The notes under the pieces were generated by a model that was not told the origin of the DNA, searched no databases, and was given only the letters and a program-made list of their open reading frames with translations. A stretch of 25,131 bases of DNA from a virus. Positions 14,894 to 23,181 of the stretch are shown one piece after another. Numbering within the stretch: the first letter of the stretch is position 1; every line of letters starts with the position of its first letter. The stretch covers positions 1-25,131 of the IMG/VR virus record IMGVR_UViG_3300034101_000721; one strand, written 5' to 3'. Position numbers and translations under genes: made by a program.

Positions 14894-15886
14894 ATGGCAA
14901 AGCAAACAAAAAAGACTGCATTAGCAAGAGACCCTAAGCCAAGACCGGCAGCGCCAGCACCTCAAAAGTCGGCAGCCCCGCCACCTCAGAAGTCAGCGGT
15001 ACGGCCACCTCCTGCTTTAACACCAGCAACTTCTAAGTCGGCGGCAACTGGTCCTAGCAGGTGGACTCGTACTGGCCCTGGTCAATACAAAGACCAATAT
15101 GGCAACGTATTAAAAGGCCAGCCAAAAGCTCCTACTAAGGATATGTCTAAAGGTAAAGCCCCAGTATCAACAGCGCCACAAGGTCCAGCAGCGCCAACTC
15201 CAGAATCTGTTACGCAAGAAGGCTTTATGGGGGCAGGAAAAGCTTATGCAGATATGCTTAATAGATTTCAAGGCGAGCAATATCAGCCTAACTTTGAAGC
15301 AGAAATGGAGCGAGCTAGGCAGAATGTAATGGGGCAGTTTGACCGCCGTAATGCTCAAGCTTTTGCTCAACAGCGTCAAGATTTTGAAACTAGCATGGCC
15401 AATAGAGGTATTGCCCCAGGCGGAGAACAGTACAATAGAGAGCTAAAAGCGCTTACTGATAGGCAAGATATGGCTCGCCAAGAAGCTATGGGAGCCGCAG
15501 AACAAGCAGCCTATGGCGTACAGCAGCAGCAATTTGGCCAAACAGGTGATTTAGCTATGCGACCTTATGAGCAGTGGGGCGTGCTCCAGCAGCCATATAT
15601 GGCTGGTATACAAGCTCAATATCAATCACAAGAAGCGATGCTACAGCGTCAATTTGAAGAGGCTATGAGAAGAGGCGATAGGGCTAGTGCAGAACGTATA
15701 GCTAGAATGTCTCGTGGTGGTGGCGGTGGCGGTGGTCAGCAAGGGCCAACACTATATGACCGTATGGAAATGGGTCAGTTAGATACGGGTTATAATCAAC
15801 CTGCACAGCAAAATCCTTGGGCTAATGTAGCTCAGGGAGTAGTAGCAGGAACTACTCAAGGAATAATGAATAGAATAAATAAGTAA
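14894..15886 (+). CDS. Internal virion protein candidate, Pro-rich N-terminus and Gln/Arg helices
   Basis: A 330-residue protein. Residues 1-115 are Lys/Pro/Ala-rich and contain RWTRTGPGQYKDQYGNVLKG (residues about 56-75), related to the SPGVYR motif of the two genes upstream. Residues about 125-260 are helical and include NRFQGEQYQPNFEAEMERAR, FETSMANRGIAPGGEQYNRE and ALTDRQDMARQEAM, a pattern recurrent in phage internal proteins that follow the nozzle gene. A run of seven glycines (nt 15715-15737 region) links to a short amphipathic C-terminus. No enzyme motif is present. It is probably packed in the head or tail and ejected, by analogy with other short-tailed phages. Confidence 0.66.
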   Translation: MAKQTKKTALARDPKPRPAAPAPQKSAAPPPQKSAVRPPPALTPATSKSAATGPSRWTRTGPGQYKDQYGNVLKGQPKAPTKDMSKGKAPVSTAPQGPAAPTPESVTQEGFMGAGKAYADMLNRFQGEQYQPNFEAEMERARQNVMGQFDRRNAQAFAQQRQDFETSMANRGIAPGGEQYNRELKALTDRQDMARQEAMGAAEQAAYGVQQQQFGQTGDLAMRPYEQWGVLQQPYMAGIQAQYQSQEAMLQRQFEEAMRRGDRASAERIARMSRGGGGGGGQQGPTLYDRMEMGQLDTGYNQPAQQNPWANVAQGVVAGTTQGIMNRINK

Positions 15887-15887
15887 T

Positions 15888-17060
15888 ATGGCAACACTAG
15901 AAGAAGCATTACAAGGCTTAAACTATACCGGCGCTGATACTGGGTACGGTATTGCTGCACAAACACTAGGCCAGGTAGCACCTAGCCTAATCAATCCTTA
16001 TGGCTCGACAGGCCAGGCTTTAGGAATAGGCTTAGGCTCAGTATTACTTCAATCGTTATTGGGCTATCAGGCTAGACAGCAAGCCTCCAGAGATACGCTA
16101 GAGCTTAATACGCTAGCTAATCAGCTAATGACAAAAACAACACCAGAAGCTCGTACTGAGTTTATTGGTGGCGTATCTGACCCTATGAATCAATCCAGGC
16201 TTTCTACGTTATCAACTGCATTGTTGCAGCAAGAAGCAAAACGAAAGGCAGATTTTGATACTAAGCAAGGGCTCGCCGGTTTAGAGGTTGATATAGCTCG
16301 CGCCAAAGATTTAGGCATGTCATTTTCTCAACTTGGTGAGTTTGACAAACAGCGAGAGCAGCAAAGAGAAGCGCTTTTAGGAACGCCTGATATTACGTCA
16401 ACAATAGAACCACAAGCAGCTACTTTCCCTTCATTAGCACCAACAAGGGATCCGGCTAGTATTTTAGCTAATCCAGAAGCACAGCGTCTTTTAACAAAAC
16501 CAGAAAAAGAAGCATTAACAGCACAGGCAAAATTAAGTGCAGATCGACGCGATCAAGCAGATACTCTTCGTAAAGAATTTAACGCATTGCCAGAGGTAAA
16601 AAACTTTAGTTTGATAGATAATGCAGCAAAGGTAGTAGCTAAAGCGGTACAAGATCCAAGTGCCGTAGCAACTCAAGAGCTAGTTCGTCGTGCGGTTCAA
16701 TTAGTAGAGCCAGGCATGGCCGTAAGAGAAGGCGAGCAGGCCGCTATTATGGCAAGCCAGAGCATCCCAGATCGATTTAAGGGAGAGCTCGCCAGGGCGT
16801 TATCTGGAGAAGGTGGACTACAAGAAGATACTCGCCAAGGCATTATGCGAATTGCTCAACGTGCTTACGAGTCTCAAGCGAGTCGGTACAAATCAACTAA
16901 AGACTTTTATGAGGGGTTAGCAGAAGAGCGGGGCATCCCTAAAAAAGCTATTTCATACATAGGTGAGGCAGAGCCTTGGTCGACCATTTCAGGCAAAAAA
17001 CCTGCTCTTACAAAAGAAGAGGCAATGCGTATAGCTAAGGAAAGAGGGCTAATCAAATAA
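15888..17060 (+). CDS. Internal virion protein candidate
   Basis: A 390-residue protein. An N-terminal hydrophobic stretch (residues about 20-62, with [20 protein letters not shown]) is followed by long charged helices. Residues about 225-345 contain [20 protein letters not shown], then [20 protein letters not shown] and the later [20 protein letters not shown]. This is a well-recurring block in phage internal and tape-like proteins (an LPxVKxF...DPxxxVREGE pattern). The last residues [20 protein letters not shown] resemble a short capping helix. The gene lies between two other ejection candidates and shares its stop base with the next start (TAATG). The precise role is not known. Confidence 0.68.
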   Translation: MATLEEALQGLNYTGADTGYGIAAQTLGQVAPSLINPYGSTGQALGIGLGSVLLQSLLGYQARQQASRDTLELNTLANQLMTKTTPEARTEFIGGVSDPMNQSRLSTLSTALLQQEAKRKADFDTKQGLAGLEVDIARAKDLGMSFSQLGEFDKQREQQREALLGTPDITSTIEPQAATFPSLAPTRDPASILANPEAQRLLTKPEKEALTAQAKLSADRRDQADTLRKEFNALPEVKNFSLIDNAAKVVAKAVQDPSAVATQELVRRAVQLVEPGMAVREGEQAAIMASQSIPDRFKGELARALSGEGGLQEDTRQGIMRIAQRAYESQASRYKSTKDFYEGLAEERGIPKKAISYIGEAEPWSTISGKKPALTKEEAMRIAKERGLIK

Positions 17061-19717
17061 TGGACGAGAACGCCTACTCAGACGCAGAAGTATTGCAAGC
17101 ATTGGGAATAAGTGCGCCGACCGCTTCGACGCCAACTATTCCTGCGGATAAAGCCGCAGAGTTTGCTGCTGCTCGTCAAGCTTTAGAACAAGCGCAAAGC
17201 AATGTCGGACTAGATTTAACTGGGAGACTTGGGACCGCCTTATCTTATGCAGGTCAAGGATTAACATTCGGGTTGTCAGATGAAGCTTTAGCAGGGCTAA
17301 GTGCGCTTGCTGGTGGTCCTTCCTATTCAGAACAGCTTGCAGCACAACAAGCAGAGCGAGAAGCGATGAGATCTCTTTACCCAATAACTGCGGGAGCTTC
17401 TGAAATAGGAGGCGGAATTACCTCCGCTTTAGCAACTGGACCATTAGGACAATTAAGAGGAGTTTTTGGCGCATCTCGTGCCGCTCCATCTTTAGCTTCA
17501 GAATTATTATTAGGGGGCGGAGCGCCTACTGTAGCAAAATTGGCGGGAGCTGGAGCTGTTCAGGGTGGTATATATGGCGCAGCGTCAGCAGAACCAGGCG
17601 AACGATTACCAGGCGGCATAATGGGTGCTGGAGTGGGTGCCGTTGCAAGTCCTGTAATTGGGAAGGCTGCTCAGTATGCTACTGAAACATTAGGCGGCGT
17701 ATTAGCTCGTGCTGGCACAACAGCAGGAAGCGAACGTGGCGCTATTACATTTGGCGGCGCAAAATATACACCTGAAGAAATTCAACTTGCTAAAATATTA
17801 TCGCAAACAGCGCCAGAAACTATACCAAACGCAGAAGTGGCATTGCAAAGAGCTGGAGAGCTTGGCAAACCTGTATTTATTCCCGAAGCTGTAGGCTCTC
17901 CTGCTTTATATCAACAAGCTAAGTTGATTGCTAACTACCCAGCTTCTATTGAAGTAGCAAAAACAGCTATTGAAGAACGTGCCGCAAATGCAGTTAATCG
18001 CATTACCAAAACACTAGATAAGGTTGCGCCAGTTCGTAACGTAAATGCTGGAGCTAATAGGCTTGTAGAGGGCGCAAAGTCTTTGCTTGAAGATTTAGGC
18101 GTAGCTCGTAAAGAAGCTACTAGAGGACTATACGAAGCAGCTTTCGAGCGTACTCCACAATTAACCGCAGACAGCGCAGTAGAGTTAGTACAAAGCAACC
18201 CAAGAATACAGCAAGCTATTAAAGCCGTTAGAAAAGAACTGCCTGAGCTTGCGGAGAAATCAGATACAAGCTTAGAAGTACTGCATCAGGCGCAACAGTA
18301 TCTAAGTGGAAAGGCCAGATCGTTAGATAATAAGTTTACTGCTGGCAAAGTTACTGACGCTCGCAATGCTTTGATGAAAGCAATTAAAGAAGAGTCGCCC
18401 GATTACGCACAGGCTACCAGCACCTTTGCACAAATGTCCAAAGGCTTAACCGCTAAAGAGCAAAGTAAAATAGGGTTCTTGGCTAATGTAAGCCCTGATA
18501 GACCAGAAACTATTGGGAGAGTGTTTGCTCTTGATGCTGATGTTATTTCGAGCCTTAGAGATGATTTTGTTGCTGCTGGCAAACTTGACGAGTGGGAATC
18601 GGGAGTTCGTGCATATTTACAAAGATCGGTAGAAAAAGCACAGGATGAAAGAAATCCAATAAATAAAATTATTGGCTCGCCAGATCTACGTAATAAATTA
18701 CGTGCAGCTCTTGGTGATAAATATGATTCTGTTATTGAGCCTCTGACAATAGAGCAAAACATTTTAAAAGGGCAAAGAGAATATTTTGCGGGATCGCCTA
18801 CTACTCCATTAAGACAAGCAGAAGAAGCCTTAGGGGAAAGCTTTGGAGCTATTAGAAGCGCAATACAAGCTGGGAAAGACCCTGTAGGAGCTGCTGGTAA
18901 GTTACTGTCTAAAATGCTAGGTGGGCGTCAAGATGATGAGTTTTACAAAAACTACGCACAGTTATTATTTAGAGAACCTGAGCAAGGATTAGAAACGCTT
19001 GGACGTATTAGTCAACTAACTTCTGCATTGCGTGGTGCAAGGCAAGCTGGAGAGAAAGCTGGTAAAGTTGCAGGAGCAGCCGCAGGACGAGAAACGGCAG
19101 CGGGATTGGATATTATGCAAGAGCAGCTCAAAGCGAAGCGAAGCAAACAGCTTGGCATGGGCGCGATAGGAACTGCGTCTTTAACTTCAGAATTAGCCGA
19201 CTCTGATTATACAGATGATGAAATCCTAAAAGCATTAGGACAAGAAGAGCCAGTACAACCGGCAAGACCTATTTCTTCAGAAAAGCAAGAAATAAAAGTA
19301 GGCAAGCAAAACATCAGCATTCCTACCGGCAAAGAGTTTGCTCCACCTAGCCTTGTTAGGGCTGTAATGAAAGTGGAATCAGGCGGCAAACAAGAAGCTG
19401 TTAGCCCTAAAGGTGCTACAGGCTTGATGCAGCTTATGCCAGCTACAGCTAAAGCTCTTGGTGTAGACCCTAAAGACCCGCAAGAGAACGTAGAGGGTGG
19501 CAGCAAGTATTTGCAACAGATGCTTAACAAGTACGGCAAAAAAGATATTGCTTTGGCTGCTTACAACTGGGGGCCAGGCAATATCGATAAAGCTATTAGA
19601 CAAGTTAAGGCTGACGGCAAACGTGTTACCTGGGCTAATATCATGCAAGCAGTTAAAGTGCCTATGGAAACTAGGCTGTACGTAAATAAAGTATTAACTA
19701 ACGAAAGAGAGGCATAG
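17060..19717 (+). CDS. Ejection protein with C-terminal lytic transglycosylase domain
   Basis: An 885-residue protein. Residues about 55-230 are Gly/Ala-rich with several possible amphipathic or membrane segments ([39 protein letters not shown]). A long helical region follows. Residues about 755-875 are a lytic transglycosylase domain of the SLT (GH23-like) type: [11 protein letters not shown] with the expected catalytic Glu773, [17 protein letters not shown], then [15 protein letters not shown]. This activity cuts peptidoglycan locally while DNA enters, as known for T7 gp16. The N-terminus ([11 protein letters not shown], 6-16) is echoed just before the enzyme domain ([11 protein letters not shown], 717-727). 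It is the last ejection gene before the fibre, and the start shares a base with the upstream stop. Confidence 0.85.
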   Translation: MDENAYSDAEVLQALGISAPTASTPTIPADKAAEFAAARQALEQAQSNVGLDLTGRLGTALSYAGQGLTFGLSDEALAGLSALAGGPSYSEQLAAQQAEREAMRSLYPITAGASEIGGGITSALATGPLGQLRGVFGASRAAPSLASELLLGGGAPTVAKLAGAGAVQGGIYGAASAEPGERLPGGIMGAGVGAVASPVIGKAAQYATETLGGVLARAGTTAGSERGAITFGGAKYTPEEIQLAKILSQTAPETIPNAEVALQRAGELGKPVFIPEAVGSPALYQQAKLIANYPASIEVAKTAIEERAANAVNRITKTLDKVAPVRNVNAGANRLVEGAKSLLEDLGVARKEATRGLYEAAFERTPQLTADSAVELVQSNPRIQQAIKAVRKELPELAEKSDTSLEVLHQAQQYLSGKARSLDNKFTAGKVTDARNALMKAIKEESPDYAQATSTFAQMSKGLTAKEQSKIGFLANVSPDRPETIGRVFALDADVISSLRDDFVAAGKLDEWESGVRAYLQRSVEKAQDERNPINKIIGSPDLRNKLRAALGDKYDSVIEPLTIEQNILKGQREYFAGSPTTPLRQAEEALGESFGAIRSAIQAGKDPVGAAGKLLSKMLGGRQDDEFYKNYAQLLFREPEQGLETLGRISQLTSALRGARQAGEKAGKVAGAAAGRETAAGLDIMQEQLKAKRSKQLGMGAIGTASLTSELADSDYTDDEILKALGQEEPVQPARPISSEKQEIKVGKQNISIPTGKEFAPPSLVRAVMKVESGGKQEAVSPKGATGLMQLMPATAKALGVDPKDPQENVEGGSKYLQQMLNKYGKKDIALAAYNWGPGNIDKAIRQVKADGKRVTWANIMQAVKVPMETRLYVNKVLTNEREA

Positions 19718-19718
19718 T

Positions 19719-20954
19719 ATGGGCTGGAGCGGAGGGAATTACTCGAAAGGTAATGCAGGTACAGGTGGTTGGGCTGGTGATGCTAGTCTTGGCATAGGTA
19801 TAGAGGCTGGTCGCCATGATACTCAGGATAATGATTTTGCTACGGGTATCAATCAATGCGTCAACAAAGACGGCTCTAATGCCTTTACCGGCAATCCTAA
19901 CTTGGGCGGTTATATTCCTACCAACTTAGGCGCTGGTACTGCTGCTGCGCCAGCATTGTGCGTAAATAATGATACTAATACAGGCGTGTTTGCTCCTGCT
20001 GCTGATACTTGGGCTGTAGCTACTGGAGGTGTTAAAAAGCTAAATATTGATGTCAATGGCAGCACTGAGATATCACGAAGTGGTGCTGGTTTAGATTTAA
20101 CTATTTCAAAATTTGAAAATGGTGCTCAAGGCGCTGTTTTAGTATTACAAAAATCAGATTCTAATACGATTGGAACAAATGCTCTTATTGGCAACGGAGA
20201 TAGCGTAGGAGAAATTTATTTTAAGGGTGCTAACGGAACTGGATATACAGATGCAGCGGTAATTGCAGCTCAAGTAGATGGCGCTCCTGGGGCATCAAAC
20301 GATATGCCTGGACGTCTCGTCTTTTATACTACTCCAGATGGCTCCGGCAGTTTTACTGAACGCATGAGGATTGATCGCGATGGACGTGTAGGAGTAGGAG
20401 CTATTCCATTTTTTAATGCGCAATTTTATGTAAAAAGCACTATTTCTACCAACGCCGCTGGAAGATTTTATGTTGATGTAGCTTCTACTAATTTATCTAC
20501 TCCAGCTTTGTATTTAGATAAAAAAGATAATGATAACACAACTTCGCAAGTGTTTCTTCAAGCTACTATAAATAGTCAAGGAACAGGAAATGGGCAAATC
20601 AATGGAAATGGCGCAAGTCAATTAGCTTTTGGTACATTTTCAGATGTTAGATTAAAAGAAAATATAATTGATTTGCCTTCGCAACTTGCAAATATTTTTG
20701 CACTTCGTCCGGTTGAGTTTGATTATAAAGATGGAACTGGTCATCAAATTGGTTTTATCGCTCAAGAAGTGAGGGAAATTTATCCTGATTTAGTTGCTGA
20801 AAATAACGATGGATACTTGACGCTTTCTGGTCTTGGTAAAAACGAAGCTAGAATGATTAAAGCATTTCAAGAGTTTGCTCAGATAATGCAAGCTAAAGTA
20901 GAGGCGCTAGAAGCTCAGGTTGAGATGTTGCAAACTCAGGTGGCGGTAGGATGA
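19719..20954 (+). CDS. Tail fibre/spike with C-terminal S74 intramolecular chaperone
   Basis: A 411-residue protein. The N-terminus (WSGGNYSKGN, IGIEAGRHDTQDNDFATGIN, KDGSNAFTGNPNLGG) is the virion-attachment type common in short-tailed phages. The middle is a beta-rich repetitive shaft with VNNDTNTGVFAPAADTWAVA. From residue 308 the sequence SDVRLKENI starts an S74 peptidase/chaperone domain. Ser308 and Lys313 match the self-cleaving Ser-Lys dyad known from phage endosialidases, followed by RPVEFDYKDG, HQIGFIAQEVREIYPDLV and a trimerising coiled coil (VEALEAQVEMLQTQV). In the known family the C-terminal part assists trimer folding and then cuts itself off before the Ser. No receptor-degrading enzyme domain is evident. 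The stop overlaps the next gene as ATGA. Confidence 0.86.
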   Translation: MGWSGGNYSKGNAGTGGWAGDASLGIGIEAGRHDTQDNDFATGINQCVNKDGSNAFTGNPNLGGYIPTNLGAGTAAAPALCVNNDTNTGVFAPAADTWAVATGGVKKLNIDVNGSTEISRSGAGLDLTISKFENGAQGAVLVLQKSDSNTIGTNALIGNGDSVGEIYFKGANGTGYTDAAVIAAQVDGAPGASNDMPGRLVFYTTPDGSGSFTERMRIDRDGRVGVGAIPFFNAQFYVKSTISTNAAGRFYVDVASTNLSTPALYLDKKDNDNTTSQVFLQATINSQGTGNGQINGNGASQLAFGTFSDVRLKENIIDLPSQLANIFALRPVEFDYKDGTGHQIGFIAQEVREIYPDLVAENNDGYLTLSGLGKNEARMIKAFQEFAQIMQAKVEALEAQVEMLQTQVAVG

Positions 20955-21367
20955 AACTCCGGCTTGTCAGAGTATCAGAGTATAACGGCGCAACTATGGG
21001 CGTATTGTGCATCAATGATATGCCTGAGTTTGTTACGCTGGAAGATGCCTGGCGAGATAATGAACGCAAGATTAGCTGCATCCCTGTAGGACGGTATAAA
21101 GTTATGCCAAGGAATAGCCCTAAGTTTGGCAAAACTTGGCAGGTAATGGACGTAACAGAGCGAGACCATATCTTATTCCATGCGGGCAATACTCATAAAG
21201 ATACGCATGGCTGCATCCTGCTTGGCATGCAATTTGGCAAAATTGGAAGTGAGTCGGCTATCCTAGCCAGTAAATCCGCCTTTAATAGGTTTATGGATAT
21301 TATGGCGGGTACTCCCGAAGCAGAATTGATAATTATTGATTCTTACGGAGGGGGGCGAGTACACTAA
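20951..21367 (+). CDS. DUF5675 family protein in lysis region
   Basis: A 138-residue protein. CIPVGRYKV, HILFHAGNTHKDTHGCILLG and the final helical and strand part (KSAFNRFMDIM, AELIIIDS) match the DUF5675 pattern, in which conserved His, Asn, Asp and Cys residues cluster around HxGNxxxDTxGCILLG. The family's biochemical activity is not established to my knowledge. It is often encoded near phage lysis or tail genes, and a catalytic His/Cys pair is conceivable. There is no signal peptide or membrane helix. It starts in an ATGA overlap with the fibre gene and shares its stop base with the next start, so it is expressed with the late genes. Confidence 0.8.
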   Translation: MKLRLVRVSEYNGATMGVLCINDMPEFVTLEDAWRDNERKISCIPVGRYKVMPRNSPKFGKTWQVMDVTERDHILFHAGNTHKDTHGCILLGMQFGKIGSESAILASKSAFNRFMDIMAGTPEAELIIIDSYGGGRVH

Positions 21368-21606
21368 TGACTGGCGATGTTACTGAGCTTAAATATTGGC
21401 TGGATATTATTATAAAGGCTGCAATCGGTGTACTTGTTTCTATTATTGGCCTGGATTACAGAGCGGTTAAGAATAGTTTGCACGAGCTGGAGGCGCATAA
21501 GTACGTTGTGTCGGCTGAGGTGCAGGTTATTCAAACGGAACTAGCCTACATTAAAGGCCGGCTGGAAAAGATTGACGCTAAGCTGGATAGGGCGTTAGAG
21601 CGATGA
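21367..21606 (+). CDS. Small membrane-anchored coiled-coil protein, lysis accessory candidate
   Basis: A 79-residue protein with one membrane segment at residues about 9-28 (WLDIIIKAAIGVLVSIIGL) and a C-terminal coiled coil from about 36 to 79 (LHELEAHKYVVSAEVQVIQT, then YIKGRLEKIDAKLDRALER). Single-span proteins with a following coiled coil sit in phage lysis cassettes as holin-like, antiholin or inner-membrane spanin-type proteins. It is short for an i-spanin and lacks a visible outer-membrane partner. Its place between DUF5675 and an exported protein supports a lysis role, but which one cannot be told. It shares its first base with the upstream stop (TAATG), and its stop overlaps the next ATG. 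Confidence 0.65.
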   Translation: MTGDVTELKYWLDIIIKAAIGVLVSIIGLDYRAVKNSLHELEAHKYVVSAEVQVIQTELAYIKGRLEKIDAKLDRALER

Positions 21607-22415
21607 GGTTTGTGCATATTATATGCATATTGCTGCATATATATGCACCTGTAGCTATGGCCGCTCCTAGCTTGTTAGGGGTATGCCATAAGGATTTTAA
21701 CTGTAACGGGGTAGATAGACTGTATCAGAGTCAGGACAAGCTAGTTATTGGCTGGCTAGAGAACACCTTTGGCCATAAATGCCAGTGCCTAGAAGGGCTA
21801 TTAAGCGACGCTAGGCCAAAGATTATAAGAGCCCACCTGATACAAAGCCCATGCATGAGAAACAAGCGCTGTGGCCGTTATGAGGCACTATGGGGCTATA
21901 CAGCGGCATCAGCTAGTAGGGCGGCACAGAATCCAAGAAGCAGGTTAAGGAAAAGGTTTGCGGTAATACTTGAACGATTTAGGCAGCGGATACAGGGCAA
22001 GGAGCTTACCTGTTACGTATCGCCATGTTTGGAGTGCGACTTATATGAACCAGCTAGAAGAGTGCTTGCCAATCTTGTATCTGCTACTTTGCCTACTTGT
22101 AACATTGTGGACAATCCATACCAGCGACGCTGCTTATCTGGACTCACCTGCGAAAAGCATGGAGTTAATCCTAACCTATCTGCCCCGTGTATAGTTGATT
22201 TAGACGGGATAGACGGCGCTACGGTAAACTTAAATAAATGGGTGGCCAAATACCGGCATTGTGATTTATCCTTTTATTGGGAACCCTGGATGAATTGCAT
22301 ACGGGGTAAGTTTGTAGATCCTAGAAGCCGTAATTGTAAGTACGATACGTCTATATTTGAAGGTGCTATATGCCGCTCATTCTTGCATCCATCCTCCGCC
22401 ATCTGCTTACCTTAG
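21603..22415 (+). CDS. Exported cysteine-rich protein, possible secreted hydrolase
   Basis: A 270-residue protein beginning with a Sec-type signal peptide (positive start, hydrophobic core, AMA cleavage region after about residue 20). The mature part has 18 cysteines (28, 34, 60, 62, 84, 90, 137, 142, 145, 166, 177, 183, 196, 220, 232, 245, 257, 268), an even number suited to disulfides in the periplasm. Short strand-like segments end in polar residues at regular intervals: IIRAHL, CYVSPCLE, CNIVDNP, CIVDLDGIDG, LSFYWEPWMNC and FVDPRS. This resembles a beta/alpha barrel glycosidase with acidic residues at strand ends (Glu144, Asp199/201, Glu227), but no named family is recognised. It lies between a membrane coiled coil and a holin-like protein and overlaps the latter by 46 bases. 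Confidence 0.68.
   Translation: MRFVHIICILLHIYAPVAMAAPSLLGVCHKDFNCNGVDRLYQSQDKLVIGWLENTFGHKCQCLEGLLSDARPKIIRAHLIQSPCMRNKRCGRYEALWGYTAASASRAAQNPRSRLRKRFAVILERFRQRIQGKELTCYVSPCLECDLYEPARRVLANLVSATLPTCNIVDNPYQRRCLSGLTCEKHGVNPNLSAPCIVDLDGIDGATVNLNKWVAKYRHCDLSFYWEPWMNCIRGKFVDPRSRNCKYDTSIFEGAICRSFLHPSSAICLP
21612..21648 (+). repeat. Phased TGCA(TAT) repeats and 8-bp inverted repeat at gene start
   Basis: TGCATAT occurs at 21613, 21624 and 21634 and TGCA again at 21644, a spacing of 11, 10 and 10 bases. The outer copies also form a perfect inverted repeat GTGCATAT (21612-21619) / ATATGCAC (21641-21648). The element lies within the signal-peptide codons of the exported protein, a few bases after its start. 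Confidence 0.6.
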
Positions 22416-22558
22416 CTGCTGGAGCGCTAGTAACAGTAGGCGTGTCAGAGCATGACGCTGCTAACCTAGCTACGGCTGCTGAGCCTGTACTTGGTGGGGC
22501 CATTCTTTACGGCGCTGCACAAGCTTGGTCAATCGTTGAAAAGAAGAAAAAGCGCTAA
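22370..22558 (+). CDS. Holin-like small membrane protein
   Basis: A 62-residue protein with two hydrophobic stretches (about residues 3-23, LILASILRHLLTLAAGALVT, and 36-55, AAEPVLGGAILYGAAQAWSI), a polar turn with SEHDAANLATA between them, and a strongly basic end KKKKR. Size, two membrane spans and positive tail fit a class II holin, and the sequence resembles the small Pam3 gp28-like holin group of phages. Holins open the inner membrane at lysis. GAAGG at 22359-22363 is a suitable ribosome site. The first 46 bases overlap the exported protein in another frame. It is the last plus-strand gene, and its stop overlaps the end of the convergent minus-strand gene by four bases. Confidence 0.74.
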   Translation: MPLILASILRHLLTLAAGALVTVGVSEHDAANLATAAEPVLGGAILYGAAQAWSIVEKKKKR

Positions 22559-22851
22559 AAACTGCTAGAGCGGTAGGAGCGATTCTTTTCGTCCGGTGAA
22601 TAGTTAGGGATTCTTTTGCGTATTTTAGCTACGGCATCCTCTCTATCTAGCAGCATAGAGCAGATATAAACTAGGTTATGTGGCCTGGGAATATCTTCAA
22701 AAAAGAAGTTATATAAGTCTAACTTGAAGAAGTCTGGCAACTCTTTTGCTGGGGAGCAGTAGTCTGCAATCGCTCTATCTATAACAGCCAGCCATAGCAA
22801 TACTTCTGGTAGCACTGGCGTGCTTACATATTCTGTTTGTAAATCACTCAT
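22555..22851 (-). CDS. Small phage protein of unknown function
   Basis: A 98-residue protein when started at the ATG at 22851, which forms an ATGA overlap with the upstream nuclease gene like its neighbours. An earlier in-frame start at 22875 would add eight residues. The sequence (EVLLWLAVIDRAIADYC, LPDFFKLDLYNFFFED, NLVYICSMLLDREDAVAKIR) is helical. It resembles a group of small phage proteins with a DxxWFF-type centre followed by a helix-turn-helix-like end, in which a DNA-binding or regulatory role has been suggested, but I cannot assign it firmly. It is the last gene of the leftward operon and ends inside the stop region of the convergent holin gene. Confidence 0.6.
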   Translation of the reverse strand: MSDLQTEYVSTPVLPEVLLWLAVIDRAIADYCSPAKELPDFFKLDLYNFFFEDIPRPHNLVYICSMLLDREDAVAKIRKRIPNYSPDEKNRSYRSSSF

Positions 22852-23180
22852 TCTGATTTCGTAGTCTTTTGACATTGGACTAAAGCTAAAAAGTCCTCCA
22901 GGTACATCGTTACAAGCCAGGGCCGGTTGTTCTTACGGTGGCATACTATTGGAGTTTTGTCACCGCAGTCTCTTGTAGCTTGGTCAATAGCCTTGTCTAC
23001 GTTGAGATTCTGAACCCGCTTACATTCGATGTGGTAATCGGCTAATTCGGTGCAAACTACATCTGAGTCGCCAGCCTTACCGCAGAACTGTTGAGTACGC
23101 CTAGCAGTAAAACCATGCTCCTTTAGCTTGTTGGCAAGCTCTCTTTCTCCTGCGGCGCCTTTAGCCCTTGAGTTCGTCAT
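22848..23180 (-). CDS. PD-(D/E)XK nuclease, Holliday-junction-resolvase-like
   Basis: A 110-residue protein starting MTNSRAKGAAGERELANKLK. The arrangement GERE (Glu12/Glu14), GDSDVV (Asp40), HIECKR (Glu52, Lys54) and the downstream helix with Gln67 gives the PD-(D/E)XK nuclease signature in the right order and spacing for small resolvase-like or restriction-like nucleases (Hjc/VRR-type). The role would be in phage DNA recombination or processing before packaging. A GTG at 23201 would extend the N-terminus by seven residues (MIRFITN) and overlap the upstream gene. I prefer the ATG at 23180 because the family usually begins close to the GERE helix, although no good Shine-Dalgarno is visible for either. 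Confidence 0.72.
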   Translation of the reverse strand: MTNSRAKGAAGERELANKLKEHGFTARRTQQFCGKAGDSDVVCTELADYHIECKRVQNLNVDKAIDQATRDCGDKTPIVCHRKNNRPWLVTMYLEDFLALVQCQKTTKSE

Positions 23181-23181
23181 A

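Noticed and set aside
19379-19648. Minus-strand frames over the transglycosylase domain
   Set aside because: The plus-strand domain has all expected catalytic motifs; the opposite frames have no support.
22013-22249. Minus-strand 78-residue frame opposite the exported protein
   Set aside because: No ribosome site, no recognisable pattern, and it opposes a coherent signal-peptide protein.
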